DNA from: a bacterium
Lineage (GTDB): Bacteria > Bacteroidota > Bacteroidia > CAILMK01 > JACPUW01
NCBI GenBank assembly: GCA_016124515.1
Contig: WGNN01000021.1
Span: forward strand, 1-35,632
Direction: 5' to 3'
DNA length: 35,632 nucleotides
The notes beneath the pieces were generated by a model. That model was not told where the DNA came from and searched no databases. It worked only from the letters and a program-made list of their open reading frames with translations. Positions within the stretch are counted from its first letter, which is position 1; the number at the start of each line of letters is the position of its first letter. A program made the position numbers and the translations under genes. Shown in pieces: positions 9,496 through 16,743 of this stretch.

Positions 9496-11112
9496 TTAGC
9501 CTTGTTTATTGATATTTTTTTTCCAGTCGTCTATAAAATTACGCATCTCATCTTCAAACTGCCCTTTGGATTGGCGGTATTGCGGAGTGGTTGACAATTG
9601 CCCCGGTAGTTCTTCTATATGAATGGTTTGCGTTGGGAAGGCAAAACGGACGCCCAATTTTTTGGCCAATTGCAAAATAGCCATCACCACATCGTGCCTG
9701 CCACGCAACTCGCCCGACCAATCTTTGGCGGTAAAGAATATATAGAACAATATTTCGAGCGAGGTGGCACCCAAATCATTCAAATGCACTTCAAAATAAT
9801 CTTTGCGCGTATCGGGGTGGTTTTTTACGATTTCGCGCAAGCCTTCAACAAATACTTGTACCAGCTCGGGCGGCGTATCATAAGTAATAGTAATTTTTGT
9901 AGAATAACGGCGATAAACCCTAAGTCCGTAGTTGTCAACCGATGAGTCGGCCAACTTGCCGTTGGGAATGGTAATGACCGAATTGTAAAAAGTGCGCATG
10001 CGTGTGGAGCGAAAACCCACTTCTTCTACCGTGCCGTCCATGCCATTATAATTTATCCAATCGCCAATTTGGAATGGGCGGTCAAGAAAAATCATGGCGC
10101 TGCCAAACAGGTTTTTCACGGTGTCTTGTGCGGCCAAAGCCAAGGCAATACCACCAAATGAAACCCCCACCAAATATGGCCTTATATCGAAACCCAAGCC
10201 AAAAAGCACGTAGGCAACGCCCACCAGCAGCACTATGGCGCGCATTACTTTTGATACGAGCGGCACCAATTGGTCATCGAGTGTGCCATCGGTTTTCTCT
10301 GCCCGCGACTTGAAAAAATCGGAAAGCAGCCCCACCAAGTTGTAAAACATGAGGGTGCCAAAAAACGGTGCAGCGGCATGCAACACCATCTGCACATATT
10401 TTGAAATGGCAATGGGCAGCAGCAAGGCGGGCACCAACTGTGCAATAAATTTGATAAGCAAATACCAACTGAGCGGTCGAGCCACGGTTTTGAGCCGCCC
10501 TGAAGAAACATAGCTTTTGTTGAAACGCCTGAGCACACCCAAAATAAGCCGCCTGAACAAAAAAGTAAGCACGCGGTGAAAAAGCAAGGCAGCCGCCAGT
10601 ATCAGCAGTATGCCAATGTATTGTCCCACTTCCAGGCCCAGAAATTCGGTTTTCCATGAGGCAGGCACCGCATTTATCAATCGGTCGAGGCCGCCGGGAT
10701 ATACTTCTTTGTGCAGCCGCGGAATGGCTTCGATAGACACAGCGGAGTACACCCAATCGTTTCCCTGTTTTACTACATATATATCGGGCAACTCCGGAGT
10801 TACCACCACCTTATGTTCGCCCGAAACGGAATCTATAAAACCAGCTTCGTCGGGTATTTTTTCCAACTGAATAAAATAGCCCTTGCCATCAAATATTTGT
10901 TTGAGTTGAATGGCCAACCGCTCCGGATTGGCCATTTCTATTTTCTTATTAGCGAGCGATTTGGCCGCAAGTCCGGGTTTGTACTGTTCTTTTTGCAGGT
11001 ACCACAAATGGTTGTACACCGTTTTGCGGGGAGTACTCAAGTCCACCTTTTCGACTTGCGAAAAAGCTGCAATTGACCACAGCAGGCTGCTTAAAAGAAC
11101 TAAAAACCGCAT
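9496..11112 (-). CDS. MscS-family mechanosensitive ion channel
   Basis: A 538-residue membrane protein, about twice the size of E. coli MscS. A signal peptide (FLVLLSSLLWSIAAFSQ) is followed by a periplasmic domain of about 135 residues with no recognised fold, then about five transmembrane helices between residues 160 and 340. The last is the pore-lining helix with the Gly/Ala-rich GGIALALAAQDTVKNLFG motif. The beta domain follows (FQIGDWINYNGMDGTVEEVG, then TIPNGKLADSSVDN), with the C-terminal MscS alpha/beta vestibule. The function is probably osmotic release of solutes. The gene begins 2 nt after the PfkB kinase gene, implying co-transcription; a functional link is not obvious. The pore signature makes the family assignment secure. 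Confidence 0.94.
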   Translation of the reverse strand: MRFLVLLSSLLWSIAAFSQVEKVDLSTPRKTVYNHLWYLQKEQYKPGLAAKSLANKKIEMANPERLAIQLKQIFDGKGYFIQLEKIPDEAGFIDSVSGEHKVVVTPELPDIYVVKQGNDWVYSAVSIEAIPRLHKEVYPGGLDRLINAVPASWKTEFLGLEVGQYIGILLILAAALLFHRVLTFLFRRLILGVLRRFNKSYVSSGRLKTVARPLSWYLLIKFIAQLVPALLLPIAISKYVQMVLHAAAPFFGTLMFYNLVGLLSDFFKSRAEKTDGTLDDQLVPLVSKVMRAIVLLVGVAYVLFGLGFDIRPYLVGVSFGGIALALAAQDTVKNLFGSAMIFLDRPFQIGDWINYNGMDGTVEEVGFRSTRMRTFYNSVITIPNGKLADSSVDNYGLRVYRRYSTKITITYDTPPELVQVFVEGLREIVKNHPDTRKDYFEVHLNDLGATSLEILFYIFFTAKDWSGELRGRHDVVMAILQLAKKLGVRFAFPTQTIHIEELPGQLSTTPQYRQSKGQFEDEMRNFIDDWKKNINKQG

Positions 11113-11114
11113 GA

Positions 11115-12038
11115 CTATACCAAATCAATATCCACTGAAACCAGGTTGACGAACTCCCTGATTCGGCGCACCACTTCGTCACGCTTCAGGTTTTCCAGTC
11201 GCTCGGTACCAAATTTCTCTACGCAGAACGAAGCCATGGCCGAACCATAAATTACGGCGCGCTTCAGGTTGTCAAATCCTACGTCTTTGGTTTTGTCGAG
11301 GTAGCCCATAAAACCACCGGCAAAACTATCGCCCGCTCCGGTTGGGTCAAAAACATCTTCCAGTGGAAGCGCCGGAGCAAAAAACACGTGTTTGCCGTGG
11401 AAAAGCAAGGCACCGTGCTCACCTTTTTTAATAACCAGGTAGCGAATGCCTGTTTCCAGAATTTTATTTGCCGCCTTTACCAGCGAATATTCTTTGGTAA
11501 ACTGACGTGCTTCTTCGTCGTTAATCATGAGCACATCCACTTTTTTCATCACTTGGAGCAGTTCGTTCATGCTGCTGTCCATCCAAAAGTTCATAGTATC
11601 AAGCGCTACAAACTTGGGTCGTTTTTCAATTCGCTCTATCACCTGCATTTGCACCGATGGCGACAAATTGCCCAACATGAGGAAGTCGGCGTTTTGGTAC
11701 GAAGCCGGAATAATCGGATCAAATGTTTCGAGTACGTTCAATTCCGTAACCAGGGTATCGCGCGAGTTGAGGTCGTTGTGGTACTTTCCTTTCCAGAAGA
11801 AGCTCTTTTCGCCTTCTTTAATTTGCAAACCCGAAACATCAATTCCGCGGTTTTTAAAGTGGTTTATTGCTGTAGCGGGGAAGTCTTCGCCCACCACCGA
11901 CACCAATTTTACCGAACTGGCAAAGTATGATGCGGCAAGCGAAATGTAGGTTCCCGCGCCACCAATTATCTTATCTGTTTTGCCAAAAGGAGTTTCAATT
12001 GCATCAAATGCAACTGAGCCAACGCATATTACACTCAT
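11115..12038 (-). CDS. PfkB family carbohydrate/nucleoside kinase
   Basis: A 307-residue cytoplasmic kinase of the ribokinase/PfkB superfamily. The N-terminal part has GGAGTYISLAAS (25-36), where substrate is bound. The C-terminal signature DPTGAGDSFAGGF (231-243) contains the anion hole and catalytic base D237. The substrate cannot be assigned from sequence; adenosine, ribose or other sugar kinases are all possible. It is the first gene of a pair with the MscS channel. Upstream, a near-consensus -7 element (7 of 8 positions, 12056-12063, minus strand) precedes the ATG. It is transcribed divergently from the tRNA-Asn gene. Confidence 0.93.
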   Translation of the reverse strand: MSVICVGSVAFDAIETPFGKTDKIIGGAGTYISLAASYFASSVKLVSVVGEDFPATAINHFKNRGIDVSGLQIKEGEKSFFWKGKYHNDLNSRDTLVTELNVLETFDPIIPASYQNADFLMLGNLSPSVQMQVIERIEKRPKFVALDTMNFWMDSSMNELLQVMKKVDVLMINDEEARQFTKEYSLVKAANKILETGIRYLVIKKGEHGALLFHGKHVFFAPALPLEDVFDPTGAGDSFAGGFMGYLDKTKDVGFDNLKRAVIYGSAMASFCVEKFGTERLENLKRDEVVRRIREFVNLVSVDIDLV

Positions 12039-12132
12039 TTCTAAAAATTTTACTGCAAATATGCGCCTTGTTTTGCAGAATAGCCTTTTTTACGAGGTAA
12101 ATGAACAAAGTGAATTTTTTTTCACTTTAGAT

Positions 12133-12162
12133 TTTGCGTTTTTGAAAAGAAGTCTATTTTTG
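12133..12162 (+). promoter_or_regulatory. Bipartite Bacteroidota promoter of tRNA-Asn
   Basis: TTTG at 12133-12136 (-33) and TATTTTTG at 12155-12162 (-7, exact TAnnTTTG) are separated by 18 nt, close to the known Bacteroidota spacing. Transcription would start around 12168, leaving a 5' leader of about 30 nt before the mature tRNA. This is the best complete promoter in the window. Confidence 0.75.
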
Positions 12163-12200
12163 CGCCCACGTTTCGAAAGGGAAGCGAAAAAAATTGAAAT

Positions 12201-12272
12201 TCCTCGGTAGCTCAGCGGTAGAGCAGTGGACTGTTAATCCATTGGTCATAGGTTCAAATCCTATCCGGGGAG
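12201..12272 (+). tRNA. tRNA-Asn (anticodon GTT)
   Basis: A complete cloverleaf can be folded. The acceptor stem TCCTCGG pairs with CCGGGGA with one T-G pair. The D-arm is GCTC/GAGC, the anticodon loop CTGTTAA carries GTT, and the T-arm CCTAT-type stem has a TTCAAAT loop. The discriminator is G at 12272. CCA is not encoded, so CCA-adding enzyme is needed. It is flanked by a bipartite promoter upstream and a strong terminator 5 nt downstream, so it is a monocistronic tRNA unit. Confidence 0.97.
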
Positions 12273-12276
12273 CATC

Positions 12277-12309
12277 AAAAGCCCAACTTTTACGAGTTGG
12301 GCTTTTTTG
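12277..12309 (+). terminator. Rho-independent terminator of tRNA-Asn
   Basis: AAAAGCCCAACT (12277-12288) and AGTTGGGCTTTT (12295-12306) make a perfect 12-bp stem with the six-base loop TTTACG, followed by a T-run. Confidence 0.92.
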
Positions 12310-12311
12310 TT

Positions 12312-12904
12312 TTGGGGTATTTGCTTGGGCTAATGCGAGGTATTTATATAGCTAAAAATCAGGGGGCATTTCACTTGAACAGAACGGCTTGTGCGCTCAA
12401 GTAACGCGAAGACCGTTCAGGTCTAAAAGCTGAATTTCCTCCGCCAGGCAATACAGACTTTACACTTCTTTAATCAATTTAAATTTAGAGAACTCCATAG
12501 GGCATTGGTTACAAGCCCTAGGAAAAGTGTCAGGTCATCTGGAGGAGTTTATCTGCATCGCAAAACAGACCTGACACTTCTTTTCGGGATGCGGAGCTAC
12601 AATTTGTATAGGATTCCTGCACTTTGATTCGGGCAGAAGTGTCAGTTTTCAAAACTGACAGGTCTTTTTGGCTGCGGGAAAGCATTGAGATGGGTGACGG
12701 GTGATAAGTGTTTGACAGAATAATCATTTCGTTTTTCAACTCAAAAGATTGCTGATCAAGTCCGCAATGACGGGATGGTGTGCATATTTTGTTCCTTGGG
12801 GCGTGTTTCATGGGTTTCACCCAAGGTTGGGGTTGTGGCGCCCCGTTGGGGCTTTTGATGGGATACAGTTTATATGTAGCGTAGTTTCGCGAAACGTGAA
12901 TTTA
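12312..12904. repeat. Gene-free region dense in palindromic and dispersed-type repeats
   Basis: About 590 bp with no credible gene. Several unrelated dyads lie side by side: GAACGG/CCGTTC (12382-12418), TAGGGC/GCCCTA (12498-12520), AAGTGTCAGGTC and its reverse complement (12525-12579), TGTCAGTTTT/AAAACTGACA (12640-12660), CCTTGGG/CCCAAGG (12794-12826) and GCCCC-GTT-GGGGC (12840-12852). The stretch around 12751-12774, read on the minus strand, encodes RHCGLDQQS. I recognise that phrase from spurious ORFs over dispersed intergenic repeats in many bacterial genomes. A 96-codon minus-strand ORF across this region is therefore not considered a gene. Read as an accumulation site for small mobile or REP-like repeats; copy number needs the whole genome. 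Confidence 0.6.
12640..12660. repeat. Perfect 10-bp inverted repeat
   Basis: TGTCAGTTTT and AAAACTGACA are separated by a single C. The core TGTCAG also occurs in the longer dyad at 12525-12579 (AAGTGTCAGGTC ... GACCTGACACTT), so three or four half-sites of one motif cluster within about 140 bp. Confidence 0.7.
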
Positions 12905-13987
12905 TCAATTCTTACGCTCCACTACTTTTTCTATGTAATCGGAGTTAAAGAGGCGAAGGGCTTCCATATAGGCAATTTCAAAGGCCACCAAATCGCCCAC
13001 CTTGTAGTTCCAGTCGGAATTGCCCAAATCAAGCACCAACATATCGCTGCTGGCGCCAATGATTTTAACATGTGGGTCTTTCGGAATTAAATTTTGATAA
13101 TTCGACACATCAAGCACACCTAAATCAATTATGGCGCGGTAGGATGTTTTGCCAAAATCTTCTTCATTCACATCAAATTCCTCGCCCGATGGGTTGGTGC
13201 CAATGGTACCAATGGGTATTTTGGGCTTTTCGGTAATTTCAATTATTTCGGCAAAAAGCTCAAAAACATCTTGTTCCATTTCTTCAAAAGGCGTGTTGTG
13301 CACCAAGTCGTTGCCAAAAAACAGGGTTTCACCAATTCTGAAATGGTTTACTCCGGCGGGCACTTGTTTGCGCATCAAAAGCGGTACAACTACTGATGTT
13401 CCGCCGGTTACCCAAGGTATTTTTCGGTTGAACTTGGCTTCGATAAGTTGCTTGTACAAACAAAGCTGTATGAGTTTGTCTTCTGAAGGCATTACCCCAT
13501 GCAGGCAATTGAGGTTGGTGCCCACACCGGTTACTTCAATATTTGGCAGTCTGAAGATTCCTGCATAAAAATCAATAAGTGCCTCGCCCATTACACCTTC
13601 GCGCAAATCGCCCAATTCTATCATGATGATTATTTTGTGCGTCTTCTTTTGCCTTACCGCCTCATCCGAGAGCCACTCAATGGTTTTCAACTCGGTATTG
13701 AAACTCACATCGGCATATTTTATTACATTTTTTATACTTCGTTTGGCCGGCGGTTTTATATATACGGTTTGCACATCGGGTTTCAGTTTTTTTATGGTCT
13801 TCAGGTTGCTTATGCGTGCATCGCACACCTCGCTTATGCCCAAAGAAAGTACCTCGCGCAGAAAAGCTTCTGAGCCGCACAGTAGTTTGGTTACTACTGC
13901 CCACTCCTTCTTTTCGTCGCCAAAAACTTTTTGCAAAAACTGATAGTTTTTCTCCAGCTTGTCTTTATACATCTTCACAAATGCCAT
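12905..13987 (-). CDS. PLP-dependent amino-acid racemase, ornithine racemase (Orr/YhfX)-like
   Basis: A 360-residue type-III-fold PLP enzyme, the alanine-racemase-like TIM barrel, of the 'alanine/ornithine racemase' family that includes clostridial ornithine racemase. The Schiff-base lysine is K34 in VVTKLLCG. Family segments are also present: NLNCLHGVMPS, TGGTSVVVPLL and FRIGETLFFG. It would interconvert L and D forms of an amino acid in the cytoplasm; the substrate (ornithine, lysine, alanine, serine or another) cannot be read from sequence. It is the last gene of a five-gene minus-strand operon, starting 11 nt after the alr-like gene. The presence of two different racemases in tandem suggests distinct substrates. 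Confidence 0.88.
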   Translation of the reverse strand: MAFVKMYKDKLEKNYQFLQKVFGDEKKEWAVVTKLLCGSEAFLREVLSLGISEVCDARISNLKTIKKLKPDVQTVYIKPPAKRSIKNVIKYADVSFNTELKTIEWLSDEAVRQKKTHKIIIMIELGDLREGVMGEALIDFYAGIFRLPNIEVTGVGTNLNCLHGVMPSEDKLIQLCLYKQLIEAKFNRKIPWVTGGTSVVVPLLMRKQVPAGVNHFRIGETLFFGNDLVHNTPFEEMEQDVFELFAEIIEITEKPKIPIGTIGTNPSGEEFDVNEEDFGKTSYRAIIDLGVLDVSNYQNLIPKDPHVKIIGASSDMLVLDLGNSDWNYKVGDLVAFEIAYMEALRLFNSDYIEKVVERKN

Positions 13988-13998
13988 GTTCTTATTAT

Positions 13999-15147
13999 TT
14001 AGTCTGTTATGTTTCTTGGTATATCGTGTGGCAACCTCACGAGCAATTCATAGTTGAGTTGGTCAGAGAGTTCGCTAAAAGATGATACCGAAATGTCCAC
14101 GTTGCCCTGTTCTCCAATAAGCACCACTTCGTCACCCAAATTCACTGACTCCAAGTGGGTTACATCCAGAGTGAGTGCATTCATATTAACCGTACCTACC
14201 ACGCCTACGCGGTGGCCGTTTATGATAGCCCTACCGCTATTGCTCAGGCTTCGGGCAAAGCCATGCGCATAGCCTACAGGTACGATGGCTATTTTCATAT
14301 CGTTTTGTGCCAGAAAACTTGTACCGTAGCCTATAAACTCATTGGCTTTCACATTTTTCAGGCTCATTATTTTACTTTTCCACGAGATGAGCCTTTTCAG
14401 TGGGTCGTATTTGTTTTCCATTTTGCTGCTGTAGTCAACAAACACTTCGCGGCTGGGCCAAAAACCGTATTGCATAATACCGATACGCACCAATTGGTAG
14501 CGAATATTAGGAAAACGCACCGCAGCTGCCGAGCAAGCCGCATGAAAGTTTCGCGGCGCCATACCTCGTTTTTTCAATTTTTCAATCCCTTTTTCAAAAA
14601 CCTGAATTTGATGCGAAATTCTATAATAATTTGCGATAGATTCAGCGCCGGCAAAATGGGTACAAAACCCTTCAAAAACCACCGAATTGCGGTTTCTACT
14701 CAAAAACTTGAAACATTCGTTCAGTTCATTAAACGCAAACCCGGTGCGGTTCATCCCGGTTTCTGCTTCTATATGCACCCGCGCTTGCAGCCCCGCTTTC
14801 AATGCAATCTCCTGAGCCAATTTGAGTCGTTCCCAATTGAACACAAAAAACGAGATATTATTCTCAATAGCCCACAGCAGTTCATGGTCGTCTATCATTC
14901 CCATGATCATAATATCGGGACGGCTTTTTGCCGAGTGCATAACCCGCATAGCTTCATTGGCGCTGAAAACCGAAAAGTGGTCAATACCACAAGCTTCGGC
15001 GAGCGGCACAAAGTGCTCAATACCATGCCCATAGGCATTACCCTTCACTACCGAAGAAATCCTTACGCCGGGCATCATTTCGCGTAAAAAGTTATAGTTG
15101 TTTTCCAGCGCCGATTTGCTGATTTCAATAAAAGATGTTTGCCACAT
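13999..15147 (-). CDS. alr: Alanine racemase family enzyme with atypical active-site motifs
   Basis: A 382-residue fold-type III PLP racemase, normal length for Alr. PLP lysine K35 (VVKGNAYGHG), R134 (GMNRTG), R221 (VRIGIMQYG) and the catalytic tyrosine Y274 (GYGTS) are all present, so an L/D racemase is likely. Two strongly conserved motifs deviate: the usual VCMD loop is VNMN (320-323) and GYADG is GYAHG (292-296). Both are near the substrate pocket or hinge, so the specificity may differ from alanine. The ATG overlaps the TAA of the M20 gene by one base (TAATG), implying translational coupling. It is usually annotated alr. Many Bacteroidota carry another Alr fused to MurF, so this may be a secondary copy; that is inference. 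Confidence 0.87.
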   Translation of the reverse strand: MWQTSFIEISKSALENNYNFLREMMPGVRISSVVKGNAYGHGIEHFVPLAEACGIDHFSVFSANEAMRVMHSAKSRPDIMIMGMIDDHELLWAIENNISFFVFNWERLKLAQEIALKAGLQARVHIEAETGMNRTGFAFNELNECFKFLSRNRNSVVFEGFCTHFAGAESIANYYRISHQIQVFEKGIEKLKKRGMAPRNFHAACSAAAVRFPNIRYQLVRIGIMQYGFWPSREVFVDYSSKMENKYDPLKRLISWKSKIMSLKNVKANEFIGYGTSFLAQNDMKIAIVPVGYAHGFARSLSNSGRAIINGHRVGVVGTVNMNALTLDVTHLESVNLGDEVVLIGEQGNVDISVSSFSELSDQLNYELLVRLPHDIPRNITD

Positions 15148-16304
15148 TATCCGAGTTGTTGTGTTATTATTTGGCTGAACAATGCCACACCTGTTGCTAT
15201 CAATTCATCAGGAAAATCATAATCGGGGTTGTGCAAGGCGGGGCAGTTTTCGCCCGAACCAAGGCCAAACATGGCGCCCGGAAACTTCTCGGTAAACAAA
15301 CCGAAGTCTTCGCCCCACTTAAACGGCGTTTCACGTTTTATACAATTGCTTCCACAGTTTTTGGCCGATGCAAGTATGGTTTCTACACAGGCTGCATCAT
15401 TTTGGTTGGCCCTGAACTCCTGCGTCCACTCATGCTGCACCCGCACTTTGTGTTTTTCGGTAAGCATGGCCACTTTTTCCAACAATTGTTTCATGAGCAG
15501 ATTCATTTTTTCATTGGTCCAGGTTCTTATGGTCAACCGCAACTCGCCATAGCCTGCCGCCGTTCCGTAGGCAAAGTCGTCGCCAAACATGCCGTGGGTT
15601 GGGGTGCACAGGGCAAAGTCGTCGCTCTCGAGGTCGGTATGCATCAGCTTTTTCGATTCGCTGAGCAGCTCGGCCATAAAATACGACGGATTGATGCCAT
15701 TTTCGGGCTCAGCTGCATGGGCGGTTTTGCCGGTAATTTTCAAAACCAAACTCACCACCGATGCCGTGAATGCACCGTAGCGATAGACCACGCTGTGCAT
15801 GGGATAGCCCGGTATGTTGTGCAGCGCAAATACGCGATCGGGTTTTATTTGATCGAATTGTTTATCGGCCAACACAGCTTTGGCTCCCTCGCCTATTTCT
15901 TCGGCAGGTTGAAAAAGAAGTACTACCTGACCTTTTGCAGGTGGATTTTTCGCCAAATGCATGGCTACACCGCAGAGTATGGTAGCATGTCCGTCGTGAC
16001 CACATTTATGCCCCACGCCTTGGTTCACAGATTTGTGTTCAAACTCATTAACTTCAGCAATAGGCAAGGCATCAAGGTCGCAACGGAGCAATATGCGTTC
16101 ACCTTTTTCGTGGCCGCCATATATGGCTGCAAGCCCCGTGTTTCCCACCTCTTTAAGTTGATGTGGCGCAGCATGTTTCTGCAAAAATTCTTTAACCCAT
16201 TGTTGCGTTTTTGCTTCCTGCAACGACAATTCGGGGTGTTGGTGCAAGTGCCGGCGCAACTGCTGCAATTGGTTCAGCTGTTGTTCATTCAAGGGCGTTT
16301 CCAT
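15147..16304 (-). CDS. M20 family amidohydrolase (N-acyl amino acid hydrolase type)
   Basis: A 385-residue metal-dependent amidohydrolase of the M20D/hippurate hydrolase/IAA-amino-acid hydrolase group. Motifs in order: RRHLHQHPELS at the N-terminus, CGHDGH with metal ligands Cys and His, PAEE with the catalytic glutamate and ligand, the dimerisation-domain HAAEPENG, and the late ligand histidine in LHNPDYDF. No signal peptide, so cytoplasmic. It is expected to remove an acyl group from an N-acyl amino acid or cut a small peptide-like amide. The start overlaps the GNAT gene by 16 nt and the stop overlaps the alr-like start by 1 nt, the tightest coupling in the operon. The substrate is unknown. 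Confidence 0.93.
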   Translation of the reverse strand: METPLNEQQLNQLQQLRRHLHQHPELSLQEAKTQQWVKEFLQKHAAPHQLKEVGNTGLAAIYGGHEKGERILLRCDLDALPIAEVNEFEHKSVNQGVGHKCGHDGHATILCGVAMHLAKNPPAKGQVVLLFQPAEEIGEGAKAVLADKQFDQIKPDRVFALHNIPGYPMHSVVYRYGAFTASVVSLVLKITGKTAHAAEPENGINPSYFMAELLSESKKLMHTDLESDDFALCTPTHGMFGDDFAYGTAAGYGELRLTIRTWTNEKMNLLMKQLLEKVAMLTEKHKVRVQHEWTQEFRANQNDAACVETILASAKNCGSNCIKRETPFKWGEDFGLFTEKFPGAMFGLGSGENCPALHNPDYDFPDELIATGVALFSQIITQQLG

Positions 16305-16732
16305 CGCATTTCCAAATAAGGATTGGTAAAACCCGACCGCTCGTACAGTCGTTTGGCGGGGTTGTTATGTTCTACGTGCAGGGCAATATCGCCCATAGTC
16401 ACTTTTTTCACATATTCCATGAGCTTACCGCCAATTCCCTGCCCGCGGTAACTCTTGTCAACAGCAATATACACGAGTATATTTTCGGGTATATAACCGC
16501 TCATACCGGTATGGTTTATCACCACCACACCCGCTACTTTGTCTTCAATTATTCCCAACAACACACAACCGCCTCTGCCACTTTCGTTGCTCAGCGCATA
16601 GTCAATGCATTTCATAATCGATTCGCGGGCATCGCCGTATTGGTCAAGGTGTTGGTATAAAAAGTCGGCAATCAGGTCGTTGGTATATTGCAAATCAGGT
16701 CCGGTTGCCGGGGTGAGAAGTTTAAAATTCAT
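16289..16732 (-). CDS. GNAT family N-acetyltransferase
   Basis: A 147-residue single-domain acetyl-CoA-dependent N-acetyltransferase. The acetyl-CoA pyrophosphate-binding motif A is clear: YIAVDKSYRGQGIGGKLM (about 88-105, RGQGIG at 96-101). It is followed by motif B LHVEHNNPAKRLYERSGF, typical of small-molecule GNATs. The acceptor substrate is unknown. It sits between a symporter (11 nt upstream) and an M20 amidohydrolase, whose start it overlaps by 16 nt. One reading is opposing N-acetylation and N-deacylation of the same amino acid. Confidence 0.93.
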   Translation of the reverse strand: MNFKLLTPATGPDLQYTNDLIADFLYQHLDQYGDARESIMKCIDYALSNESGRGGCVLLGIIEDKVAGVVVINHTGMSGYIPENILVYIAVDKSYRGQGIGGKLMEYVKKVTMGDIALHVEHNNPAKRLYERSGFTNPYLEMRWKRP

Positions 16733-16743
16733 ATTGTATCTTA

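Noticed and set aside
12530..12820. 96-codon minus-strand ORF containing RHCGLDQQS
   Set aside because: It spans several inverted repeats, and the phrase is typical of spurious translations of dispersed intergenic repeats. It has no recognisable domain and no promoter or coding context.
12884..12895. Palindrome GTTTCGCGAAAC just behind the last racemase gene, considered as a ParB parS site or a terminator
   Set aside because: parS has a longer centre (TTTCACGTGAAA), so the spacing is wrong, and there is no T-run for termination. No parAB genes are nearby.
14155..16319. Long plus-strand ORFs (310 and 394 codons) opposite alr and the M20 gene
   Set aside because: Composition is His/Phe-rich and low-complexity, as expected for the antisense frame of well-recognised genes. 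No family motifs are present.
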